A stretch of 5,723 bases of DNA from Deinococcus arcticus (GTDB lineage Bacteria; Deinococcota; Deinococci; Deinococcales; Deinococcaceae), in assembly GCF_003028415.1 (NCBI RefSeq), contig NZ_PYSV01000043.1, positions 1-5,723 on the forward strand, read 5' to 3'. The first letter of the stretch is position 1; each line of letters starts with the position of its first letter. The position numbers and the translations under genes are program-made. Below, piece after piece: positions 1-5,607 of the stretch. Below the pieces are notes generated by a model. It was given only the letters and a program-made list of their open reading frames with translations. It was not told the DNA's origin and did not search any database.

Positions 1-114
1 GTGACGCTGGGTTTACGGGCCCTGGTTCGCGCCATCAGCCGGAAGGTTGATCACGAAGAGGTGCCCCTCTTACGACTGATTGACCTGTTCATGCCGTCCA
101 AGACGCACATCTGA
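1..114 (+). CDS. C-terminal fragment of an unrecognised protein (5' end outside window)
   Basis: Frame 1 is open from the first base and ends at TGA 112-114, giving a 37-residue tail that ends in PSKTHI. Third codon positions are mostly G or C (ACG, CTG, GCC, CGC, ATC, CGG, AAG), which is what a real high-GC gene looks like. The tail is basic then amphipathic (LVRAISRKVDHEEVPLLRLIDLF), consistent with a C-terminal helix. I do not recognise a family from so little. It ends 83 bases before the next + strand gene, so the two could share a transcript, although a possible promoter lies between them. It could also be a decayed fragment. Confidence 0.4.
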   Translation: MTLGLRALVRAISRKVDHEEVPLLRLIDLFMPSKTHI

Positions 115-135
115 GAAACTGTCGGGTGCTGAGAT

Positions 136-163
136 TTCCGACATTAACAATGATCTGTATTAT
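136..163 (+). promoter_or_regulatory. Possible sigma70-type promoter for the 157-aa gene
   Basis: TTCCGA (136-141) and TATTAT (158-163) are separated by 16 bases. The -10 is a good match and the -35 is poor. The site is in a locally AT-rich stretch 35 bases before the start codon at 198. This is inferred from sequence pattern only. Confidence 0.3.
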
Positions 164-197
164 TCGAGCTGGCTCAAAAATGTCAAGGATTTGCTCG

Positions 198-671
198 ATG
201 AAAAAAGATGAATATTTTGGTATTGTTGACCTGGATGACTTCATGCTGGAAGTCGAGAATGCAGTTGGACGCAATGACATTGGGCGGCAGCGGGAGCTCT
301 ATGCCATTTTCGAAGCAGATCTTTCTTTGCTTGAGAACAGGCTCTACGTGGAAGTGGAGCAAAGGTATCCAGATCGTGAGGAATATGAAAAATTCATGGA
401 AACAATTGAAAATCTGATGCATAAAGATGTTGGACTTACCCGCGAGCTCAAAGCGGAACGTGCAACGGGTTTTCTTGACATGATCACTATGATGCGCGAA
501 GCTAGCCTTGGCGGGTGGGAAGTCAAGAGCGACATGATTCCCGAAATAGATAAATATCTTGAAAAGCACCGTACCAGTCTCGACACTCGGCAAGTTGACT
601 ATCTGGAACGAAAGCGATTCCTGCTGAAGAAAGATGTTCTTCTTCAGAGTGCAGACATAGACCTGGATTAA
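198..671 (+). CDS. Hypothetical charged helical protein, 157 aa
   Basis: The ATG at 198 was chosen because AAGGA (185-189) sits 8 bases upstream. Longer in-frame starts from 126 would run through the probable promoter. The product is 157 residues, rich in Glu, Asp, Lys and Arg, with no signal peptide, membrane segment or cysteine cluster, and the sequence suggests mostly alpha helix. Regions of note are an acidic N-terminus (DLDDFMLEVENAV, about residues 11-23), the middle segment ENRLYVEVEQRYPDREEYEKF, and a basic C-terminal part (YLERKRFLLKKD) before an acidic end (DIDLD). I recognise no family. Base composition differs from the neighbours: bases 361-420 hold only 20 G/C of 60, while the operon to the right is strongly GC-rich, so recent acquisition is likely. 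An orphan immunity or antitoxin-like protein would fit the size and charge, but nothing in the sequence proves that. Confidence 0.65.
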   Translation: MKKDEYFGIVDLDDFMLEVENAVGRNDIGRQRELYAIFEADLSLLENRLYVEVEQRYPDREEYEKFMETIENLMHKDVGLTRELKAERATGFLDMITMMREASLGGWEVKSDMIPEIDKYLEKHRTSLDTRQVDYLERKRFLLKKDVLLQSADIDLD

Positions 672-1205
672 CGCAAGCTCGCCCTGTTTGCTCCAGTTGA
701 AAGTGCTGCCCTTGCGTCCTGCCAGAGCAGCGATAAAGCGCCGCACCCAGCATGCCCAGGGCGGTTGGGCGCCAGCCTGAACTTCGATGAACACCACCAT
801 TCCTCGCGCAAGTGTGCGCCCCAGCCTCATTGGGCGCAAACCTGGTCGGTGAGTGGGCAAGTCGCGCCGAGGCATACACCCAGGGTCTGAAGACATGAGC
901 GGCAACCTGAGGGGCTCTGCCCGCACGGCCCAAGGTGCACCTGTCCGGCGACATCATTTCACCCTTGACTGCGCAGAAGTCTGGGACACGAAACGGTTGG
1001 ACCAGCGCACACCACTGGAACGAGGTGGCCTGGACGAAGGGCGTCAGGGTGTGAACCGTGTTGGGATGAATCTTGAGGGTGAAGCAAATGGTGATCATCA
1101 GTGTGGCCTCGAAGTGGGGAACGGGCAGCGCCAGGCTGCCCGTCTGAGCAAAAGGGTGAACAAAGGTGGGTGGTCAGGAAACGGTGGGTGGCTTCAGGGC
1201 GGGCT
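672..1205. other. 534-base stretch with no supported gene; possible decayed coding sequence
   Basis: All open frames here lack a convincing start, ribosome site or recognisable domain. On the - strand, two stretches show G/C-biased third positions and protein-like composition: about 1170 down to 950 (containing PVPHFEATLMITICFTLKI) and about 800 down to 672 (containing PPWACWVRRFIAALAGRKG). They lie in different frames, and the second runs on antisense into the 157-aa gene. They may be pieces of one decayed gene, possibly an insertion-sequence transposase, but I cannot name it. Small structure: a perfect inverted repeat GCGCCC/GGGCGC (816-821 and 832-837), a 7-bp inverted repeat ACGCAAG/CTTGCGT (671-677 and 711-717), and an imperfect direct repeat starting TTGGGCGC at 765 and 830. 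Confidence 0.4.
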
Positions 1206-1694
1206 TCAGTCCAGTTTGGTCGACTCGTCCTCGTGGCTTATCCGTGAAGGGCTGTCCAGATCGAAGTCCGGTTGAGGGAGGGCCGCCGCAAGCGCATGCG
1301 CTTCGGGTGTGACCCTGAACAGACCACTCAGGTCGGCCGTCAGCAGCTGGTGGACGGCGTGCAGGGCCTGATCACCACCCAGCATGAAGGCCAGCGGTGT
1401 CCGGCCATCAAAGGGCGGCCGTCCGTTGGGGCGCCGCAGCCACCCGGCCACATGATGGTCGCCATAGAGGGTGTGCAGCGCCACAGCAATGTCCGCCAGC
1501 AGGCGCAGCCGCTGCTGCTTTTCCCATGAGGAACGGGCCGGCCCGTATCCACCAGCGATCCGCTGGAGGGTTCGCACGCTGAGCCCCAGGAGCTCTGCCT
1601 GCTGGCGGCGGGTCAGGCCCCAGAACGTCAGAATCCGCAGAAGCGACAGGAGTTTAGACGTGTAGAGAGACGATGCGGATGGGGACTGGGGCAT
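1206..1694 (-). CDS. Xre/MbcA/ParS-type antitoxin-like protein (HTH plus DUF2384 domain), 162 aa
   Basis: Residues about 18-50 form an Xre-like helix-turn-helix (LTRRQQAELLGLSVRTLQR, with the A-LLG-S-RTLQR pattern). Residues about 56-125 match the toxin-binding DUF2384 region: an amphipathic helix (RLRLLADIAVALHTLYGD), then GWLRRPN (84-90), then the diagnostic G-RTPLAFMLGGD (97-108). Family knowledge: such proteins are the antitoxins of RES-Xre toxin-antitoxin modules, where they bind their own operator and neutralise a RES-domain NAD-degrading toxin. No RES toxin is visible here, so this copy is an orphan or works with another partner. It is the last gene of a three-gene - strand set, starting 12 bases after the stop of the small Cys-rich gene. 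No strong ribosome site precedes ATG 1694, so translational coupling is plausible. The C-terminal about 35 residues (acidic, ending in DESTKLD) extend beyond the usual domain. Confidence 0.85.
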   Translation of the reverse strand: MPQSPSASSLYTSKLLSLLRILTFWGLTRRQQAELLGLSVRTLQRIAGGYGPARSSWEKQQRLRLLADIAVALHTLYGDHHVAGWLRRPNGRPPFDGRTPLAFMLGGDQALHAVHQLLTADLSGLFRVTPEAHALAAALPQPDFDLDSPSRISHEDESTKLD

Positions 1695-1706
1695 CAGGCG
1701 CCGCGC

Positions 1707-1919
1707 TCAAACCTGAGCCAAAGCGAACAGGTTCCGCATCGCGTGGGCTGCATGAACAGGCACGCGCACGGCACAGCGATCGCGCTCCCCGGACTGGCAG
1801 GCGGTGCGCAGGTCACCGCAGACTGGGCAGAGCCTGGAGTGGGCGCGCCCGGAAGGCAGGGCAGGCGTAGGACAGGTCTGGATCGTCGGCGGGCAGGTCG
1901 GACAGGTGAATCCGGGCAT
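1707..1919 (-). CDS. Small Cys-rich (zinc-knuckle-like) protein, 70 aa
   Basis: The start at 1919 is favoured by GAGGAG (- strand, plus coordinates 1926-1931) six bases upstream. A longer in-frame ATG at 1946 would add nine residues (MLNRLEELL) and read through this site. Seven cysteines appear in 70 residues: CPTC at 6-9, C16, CPVC at 31-34, C41 and C49. The two CxxC pairs are the usual arrangement for one zinc ribbon, here within a Pro/Arg/Ala-rich chain. No named family is recognised. It lies between the TnpB-like gene (104 bases upstream) and the antitoxin-like gene (12 bases downstream), which suggests one transcript. A nucleic-acid-binding or protein-bridging accessory role would be a guess. 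It could also be a chance ORF; the strong ribosome site and cysteine spacing argue for a real gene. Confidence 0.5.
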   Translation of the reverse strand: MPGFTCPTCPPTIQTCPTPALPSGRAHSRLCPVCGDLRTACQSGERDRCAVRVPVHAAHAMRNLFALAQV

Positions 1920-1963
1920 CAGCAACTCCTCAAGGCGGTTCAACATGAACGGGGAATAGAACG

Positions 1964-1992
1964 GCGGCCCCCAAGGTGAAAGGAGGGGCCGC
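1964..1992 (-). terminator. GC-rich hairpin after the TnpB-like gene (weak terminator or guide-RNA scaffold element)
   Basis: A perfect 8-bp stem, GCGGCCCC (1964-1971) with GGGGCCGC (1985-1992), closes a 13-base loop 32 bases downstream of the TnpB-like stop codon. Read on the - strand it is followed by CCGTTCTATTCC, with too few T residues for a classical terminator. An alternative pairing exists between GGCCCCC (1966-1972) and GGGGGCC (2014-2020). Family knowledge: TnpB guide (omega/re) RNAs are usually made from the 3' end of tnpB and the sequence just beyond, so this hairpin is in the right place for a scaffold element. That role is inference. Confidence 0.45.
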
Positions 1993-2023
1993 GCATTCAG
2001 CCGTAGTGGGGGAGGGGGCCGTC

Positions 2024-3124
2024 TTACTCCCAGGTGGGAAAGCTGCGTTCCTGGTGATGGCCTAGGCCGCGCTGCAACATTTCGCGCGCCGCGTTGGCAT
2101 GCGCGTCCATGCTGCTCTGGCACGACGCCGCCAGGCACACAAACCGGTCACCTTTGCGGCTGCACTGGCGCCGCTCCCCGCAGACACTGCAGGTCTGACT
2201 GCTCCACGCCGCTCCAGGCCGCCGGAAGGGAAGCCGCACCGCGTTGGCATGTTGGGGCAGCCAGGAGAAGTGGTAATCGTGCACCGCGCGCCGCCGCCCC
2301 CCGTGAATGAAGCCGCAGGACATGCCCCGGTGGGAAAGTTTTTCGGCGTAGACCGCGCTGGCCTCCCGCAGGAGAACGCCGATCACCTGGTCCAGATCTT
2401 TCCGGCCACTGGCGTACGTCAACTGGTCATACAGGGCCCGGGCGTCTGGGGACAGGGCATCCCGCCGGAGGAACGGCAGGTCCGTCAGGGTGAAGAACTG
2501 ATCGGTCCGCCCATCGGAAATCACCGTGACCGGATCCAGGCCCAGGTCAAGACCGAACGGCCGGCGAGACGGATTGGGGGCCAGGGGCTGCACTGGAGTC
2601 CGGAAGCTCAGGCTCAGGAACCAGTCACCTGCCTGGGTTTTGAACAGGTACACTTCCTGCGCAAGCCAGCGGGACTGCAGGGTGCGTGGCCTTGTCACCA
2701 TGCGGGGCACCGGGTCAGGGCGGCGGCCCTGACGGACTATGCGTTCGAGTTCCGTCGGTAGCGTCCGCTCGGAGATCTGCCCTAGGCGCACCCGCTGGTA
2801 CAACTCCTGAATGCCGTTGTACTGGGTGAACCCCGGCGCTCCAGTGACAAGCGCCCGGTAGGCAATCGTGGGCAGGCAGCTCAACTGGGCGTGGATGAGC
2901 TCACCGCCAATGCGCACAGCGCCGTCATGGAGTACCGCGAACCGCGTGTTCAGACTCAGCGTGTAAGTCTCCTCGGCGCGCACGCCTTTCAGAGGGTCCG
3001 CCTCTTCGCTCCGTGGGCGCCTCTTGACCATCAGGTCTCCACAACGCACGAGGCGCTCGCAGGAGTCATAGCTGTTGCGGCTGATTTGAGTAGTATGGCG
3101 GTCGGGTTGGTGGCGTCTATTCAT
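2024..3124 (-). CDS. Divergent TnpB-like RuvC / zinc-ribbon protein (IS200/IS605 OrfB relative), 366 aa
   Basis: The start at 3124 is set by AGGAG (plus coordinates 3130-3134) five bases upstream. The frame stays open to 3355, but that extension lacks a ribosome site and crosses a terminator-like hairpin. In order: residues 51-69 and about 150-176 look like the two beta-rich parts of a WED-like fold. RuvC-I is GLDLGLDPVTVISDG (191-205) with Asp193. RuvC-II is VYAEKLSHRGM (258-268) with Glu261. A zinc ribbon uses C312, C315, C330 and C335. RuvC-III is MDAHANAAREM (339-349). Family knowledge: TnpB is an RNA-guided DNA nuclease of IS200/IS605-type elements. Oddities: the usual N-terminal helical segment with its R-x-V-Y-N signature is not visible. 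The Asp193-Glu261 interval (68 residues) is short. The second zinc pair is C-x4-C rather than C-x2-C. The RuvC-III position normally held by Asp two residues before NAA is His342, with Asp340 nearby. No Y1 transposase TnpA is in the window. It may be an active diverged nuclease or a nuclease-impaired RNA-guided binder. Confidence 0.85.
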   Translation of the reverse strand: MNRRHQPDRHTTQISRNSYDSCERLVRCGDLMVKRRPRSEEADPLKGVRAEETYTLSLNTRFAVLHDGAVRIGGELIHAQLSCLPTIAYRALVTGAPGFTQYNGIQELYQRVRLGQISERTLPTELERIVRQGRRPDPVPRMVTRPRTLQSRWLAQEVYLFKTQAGDWFLSLSFRTPVQPLAPNPSRRPFGLDLGLDPVTVISDGRTDQFFTLTDLPFLRRDALSPDARALYDQLTYASGRKDLDQVIGVLLREASAVYAEKLSHRGMSCGFIHGGRRRAVHDYHFSWLPQHANAVRLPFRRPGAAWSSQTCSVCGERRQCSRKGDRFVCLAASCQSSMDAHANAAREMLQRGLGHHQERSFPTWE

Positions 3125-3437
3125 GTGAACTCCTGGGGCAGGCGACCGGCGGTCGCTGTGAGTGAGGGCGGTGGTCGGTGTTGAGTGGGCAGGTGAACCA
3201 GCTGATCGGCTGGCCAAAACAAATGCCGCCCTGCAAGGGCGGTCATCACGAGGGTGAAGAGACAGTCGAGTGTCAGTGGGGAAGATGCACTCTGCGGAGA
3301 GAGCAGTAAGGTGAATGAACAAGGGGACGAGCGTCGGCGGTGGCCCGTAGGGCACAACGGCTGAGCCTGATCAGGTTTGATTCGAGTGGTGTTCATCCGC
3401 CTGCGGCCTGGTGGTTCAGAGGTTTTATGTGTTCATA
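3125..3437. other. Leader region upstream of the TnpB-like gene, no supported gene
   Basis: This stretch carries the ribosome site of the TnpB-like gene at 3130-3134, a terminator-like hairpin at 3213-3242, an adjacent imperfect hairpin (CCAGC/GCTGG on the - strand), and the 10-bp palindrome CCTGATCAGG near 3368-3377. I see no good promoter match on the - strand. Open frames on both strands (for example - strand 3396 to 3121) have unstructured Pro/Ser/Thr/Arg-rich products and no ribosome site, so I do not call them genes. Confidence 0.5.
3213..3242 (-). terminator. Terminator-like hairpin in the leader of the TnpB-like gene
   Basis: Read on the - strand, CCGCCCT, loop TGC, AGGGCGG forms a perfect 7-bp GC-rich stem (plus 3226-3242) followed by CATTTGTTTTGG (plus 3224-3213). 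That is a reasonable intrinsic terminator. It lies 89 bases before the start codon, so it may stop read-through from the right, or act as an attenuator if the operon promoter is further upstream. Confidence 0.5.
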
Positions 3438-4381
3438 TTTTTTTTCTGGAGCGCGACAGCGCTCCGGACCCCACGGCCGTTGGCAGACCGATGACGGCCA
3501 ACGCAGATGTCAATCCGGGTCAAGCGCAGGGCAGCAGCTGCTGTTCAAAGGCAGCTGACTTCTCCTGAGCTTTGCCGCGCCGTCCTCCCTTTAAGGCATG
3601 CCACCCTGGCGGGCACCACCTCGAAACCCACGTTCGTCCGGTCGGACAGCACCACCGTCGCTCCCTCATCTGCCCCGACGGCGGTCGCTCTTCGCTCATG
3701 GTGTGACCTGCCATGAGATCATCCGGTCTCTGTTCTGCAGCAGGAGCTGCGGCTGGACTGGTGACATATGCACGAGCGCCCGCCTGTAGTTCAGTGGTCC
3801 CAGCTGCTGCACGCTCCCCCTGCACTGGCTCGAGTTCCCACAGGAATTCCACACAGTCGGGCCCTGCTACTGGCCTCGCGCGTCGGTCAGCACTGGCGAA
3901 ATGGAACCCGACTGGTTCCGGTTCACCGCGTCGGGTGTCGACACTGAGACGACACTCAGTGCTAGAGACAGAGCGGTCGTTGGGTCGCGCGCTCACCTGT
4001 CAGCAGGCCCGGGTCACCAGGCTCACCGGCTGTTGCTGGTCTCCGCGCGGCGCGGTCAACCGACCGAGCACATGCCCCAGACTGAATGAATGGGCGTCAT
4101 CCGGGCGTTCATCCATCGCTGCATCAGCAGTCTGCACTGCCTGCTCACCACACGAGGCCAGGCATCCAACTGATCCATCATCCCTGCAGTCCAGGCATGA
4201 GTGTGCCCAACCCGATCCACTCACCACTGCTCTCATGCGGCGTGAGAGGGAACGGCAACTCGACGGAGCGGCGTGCCGGAAGGAGCAAGGGGCCCAGCAC
4301 CGCCCCGGCCCTCGTGCACCAGGTCGCCCCGGCAACCACACGGGCGTAGGTCGTTCGCACCGTTTTCGAGTCCGGTTACAT

Positions 4382-4420
4382 GGTGTTGCGGTGCGCGCCG
4401 CATGGCCGCGCCGCAAGTGC
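4382..4420 (+). repeat. Hairpin repeat, copy 1
   Basis: Begins GGTGTTGCGGTGCG. TTGCGGTGCG (4386-4395) pairs with CGCGCCGCAA (4407-4416) over 10 bp with one G-U. Above it, after an unpaired C, GCC pairs with GGC around the tetraloop GCAT. The unit recurs 249 bases to the right with a different tetraloop and a different unpaired base. Confidence 0.75.
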
Positions 4421-4502
4421 ACGAAGCACAGGCAGGCCGTGATGGCCAGCGAACCAGTGACGTCTAGGGTCCGTCGGGACCAGCGGGCCCCAGGCCGACT
4501 GG

Positions 4503-4540
4503 GTCATCGGGTGGTGCGAGATGGGTCAACCACCCATGAC
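4503..4540 (+). other. Long hairpin with a mutually exclusive alternative
   Basis: GTCAT (4503-4507) and GGGTGG (4509-4514) pair with CCACCC (4530-4535) and ATGAC (4536-4540), an 11-bp stem with one bulged C. The same right arm can instead form ATGGGT/ACCCAT (4521-4526 with 4532-4537). The two folds cannot coexist, as in a structural switch. Confidence 0.45.
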
Positions 4541-4630
4541 GCTGAGGCCTCCGGACAGTGATCGGTACAGGCGCGAAGGCTGCCTGCGGTCCACCGCGAT
4601 TGGTGTCGGACCCCTCATGGTTCCACGCGC

Positions 4631-4668
4631 GGTGTTGCGGTGCGTGCCGTCAGGCCGCGCCGCAGTGC
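4631..4668 (+). repeat. Hairpin repeat, copy 2
   Basis: Shares GGTGTTGCGGTGCG and the GGCCGCGCCGCA arm with copy 1. TGCGGTGCG (4636-4644) pairs with CGCGCCGCA (4656-4664) over 9 bp, again with the G-U. The inner GCC/GGC stem is kept but the tetraloop is GTCA rather than GCAT and the unpaired base is T rather than C. Flanking sequence outside the unit does not match copy 1. Confidence 0.75.
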
Positions 4669-4721
4669 CCCATTTGGCCCAGTTGTTCCAGGCCTGGGGG
4701 GGAAAATTCTTTTTCGAAAGC

Positions 4722-4741
4722 GTTGCGCTGGACTGCGCAAC
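4722..4741 (+). other. Perfect 7-bp hairpin near the end of the structured block
   Basis: GTTGCGC (4722-4728) pairs perfectly with GCGCAAC (4735-4741) around TGGACT. Its stem resembles the TTGCGG stem start of the repeated hairpin but the rest is unrelated. It directly precedes the T-tailed hairpin. Confidence 0.5.
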
Positions 4742-4746
4742 CGAGG

Positions 4747-4771
4747 AGGGGCATTTCTGACATGCCCTTTT
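4747..4771 (+). terminator. Terminator-like hairpin at the right edge of the structured block
   Basis: GGGCAT (4749-4754) and ATGCCC (4762-4767) form a perfect stem around TTCTGAC, extendable by a G-U and an A-U pair on the + strand, followed by TTTT (4768-4771). The stem is modest and the T tail short, so this is a plausible but not strong intrinsic terminator for a + strand transcript. Confidence 0.4.
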
Positions 4772-4848
4772 CGTCGCGAGGCTGGCGGCCAGCGCTGGGA
4801 CGGCGGATTTCGCTGCCGATGCAAAAACCTCTCTGCTTAGGACTGTAG

Positions 4849-4866
4849 GAAAAATGCGCATTTTTC
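4849..4866. promoter_or_regulatory. 18-bp perfect palindrome, possible operator
   Basis: GAAAAATGCGCATTTTTC is its own reverse complement over all 18 bases, at the border between the GC-rich structured block and the AT-rich region. A dimeric DNA-binding protein could use such a site; no target gene is evident. It is not a terminator, because the T-rich arm is part of the stem. Confidence 0.35.
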
Positions 4867-5585
4867 ATTTCCAGATGCGTACGGTTCCATACCCAATTTC
4901 CCTGTACTTAACGCGTTTATAAGGGGGTATTTTTGCGGGTTTCTTGGTGGCTTCGCTGGACCTGTTGTGCGGGTTTTATAGACACATGCATGTTCGCCTC
5001 AACACATGTGCCGAAAAGCCGTGGGCAGTGGTCAGAGGTACCCGTAGTTAATAAAAAATTCTGTGCCATAAAGCGTGCGCTCTAAGGTGAGGCATTCAAA
5101 TTTCTGGGCAGCTGAGTGGGACAAAAATTCGAAGTCAATTTTCAGTGGTACCTATGGCGAATAGGGAAGTCCAGTGACATAAAATATGGGTCGAGAATGG
5201 AAGCGCCTCGATTTCAAGCGAGTGGTTGCGCCACAAAATGCGCAGCGATCTTTACGATGCGAAGGGTCGCCAGACCATCGCGCTACCACGGGACATGACC
5301 TACTGTCAGGGCTTCACGTGACTGCTGTTCCAACTCAGTGCCAGGCATTACTCCAACGTCCTGAGGTGCTCACTTATGGGAACGCGCGCGGCAGTCTCGG
5401 TTCTTTTAGAACGCTCGTTCCATACGTCCACGGGCCAGCAGGCGCGATGCAGGGAACGACGAGTCTGTCGGGATCATTGCGACCTGAGTGTTTAGCGCGG
5501 GTATGACCTACCTCGTGTTGTAGAACTTTTTCTGGTTGTTGCGCCGGCATGCCACTGTCGTCCGGGAATCATGCCGATAATTTTT

Positions 5586-5607
5586 TAGGTTGCCAAGCTA
5601 GTGCAGC
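5586..5607. mobile_element. Possible terminal end of the IS630-like element
   Basis: IS630 elements insert at TA and end a short distance beyond the transposase stop. Beyond the stop there is a TA at 5586-5587 followed inward by GGTTGCCAAGCTAGTGCAG, in a suitable position for a terminal inverted repeat. The other end is outside the window, so this cannot be confirmed here. Confidence 0.2.

Larger units (their letters stand above)
3446..4771 (+). ncRNA. Candidate large structured RNA (about 1.3 kb)
   Basis: No frame here gives a credible protein, yet short clean hairpins are dense: 3446-3467 (9-bp stem, GACA loop), 3478-3503, 3695-3717, 3735-3752, 3903-3919, 3942-3961, 4127-4140, 4230-4248, 4386-4416, 4468-4481, 4503-4540, 4588-4612, 4636-4664, 4722-4741 and 4749-4767. 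By rough reckoning only one or two perfect 7-bp stems with short loops are expected by chance in this length. Where stems need a wobble, it is mostly G-U on the + strand (3447:3466, 3736:3751, 4236:4242, 4392 and 4641 in the repeated hairpin), favouring a + strand transcript; one (extension of 3942-3961) favours the other. The right edge ends in a T-tailed hairpin. An 8-T run precedes the first hairpin. The boundaries, the existence of one transcript and any function are inferred. It does not match any tRNA, rRNA or RNA family I can identify by eye. Confidence 0.4.

Noticed and set aside
183..926. 247-codon - strand open frame
   Set aside because: Its C-terminal half is the antisense of the better supported 157-aa gene, and no ribosome site or domain is visible. 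The middle part is noted only as possible decayed sequence.
853..1275. 140-codon + strand open frame
   Set aside because: Gly/Arg-rich low-information product that runs antisense into the antitoxin-like gene, with no recognisable start signal.
2099..2761. 220-codon + strand open frame opposite the TnpB-like gene
   Set aside because: Shadow of a gene with recognisable RuvC and zinc-ribbon motifs on the other strand.
3125..3355. Longer start for the TnpB-like protein (ATG at 3355, adding 77 residues)
   Set aside because: The extension is Pro/Ser/Thr/His-rich and featureless, has no ribosome site and contains a terminator-like hairpin, while ATG 3124 has a well placed AGGAG.
3783..3844. tRNA-like segment: TAGTTCAGTGGT D-arm motif with CCTGT/ACAGG ends
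   Set aside because: The span is only 62 bases, no proper T stem or anticodon stem forms, and the acceptor stem stops at 5 bp. Probably chance or a motif inside the structured block.
4358..4376. T-arm-like TTCGAGTCC
   Set aside because: Only a 4-bp stem (ACCG/CGGT) with a 10-base loop, and no acceptor or anticodon arm around it.
3713..4561. 282-codon + strand open frame
   Set aside because: No ribosome site, no domain, Arg/Ser/Ala/His-rich composition, and it coincides with the hairpin-dense block including the first hairpin repeat. Long open frames are common by chance at this GC content.
3446..4771. CRISPR array or integron attC series
   Set aside because: The hairpins differ in sequence and spacing; only one unit is repeated, and only twice. 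There is no regular repeat-spacer pattern and no cassette genes or integrase.
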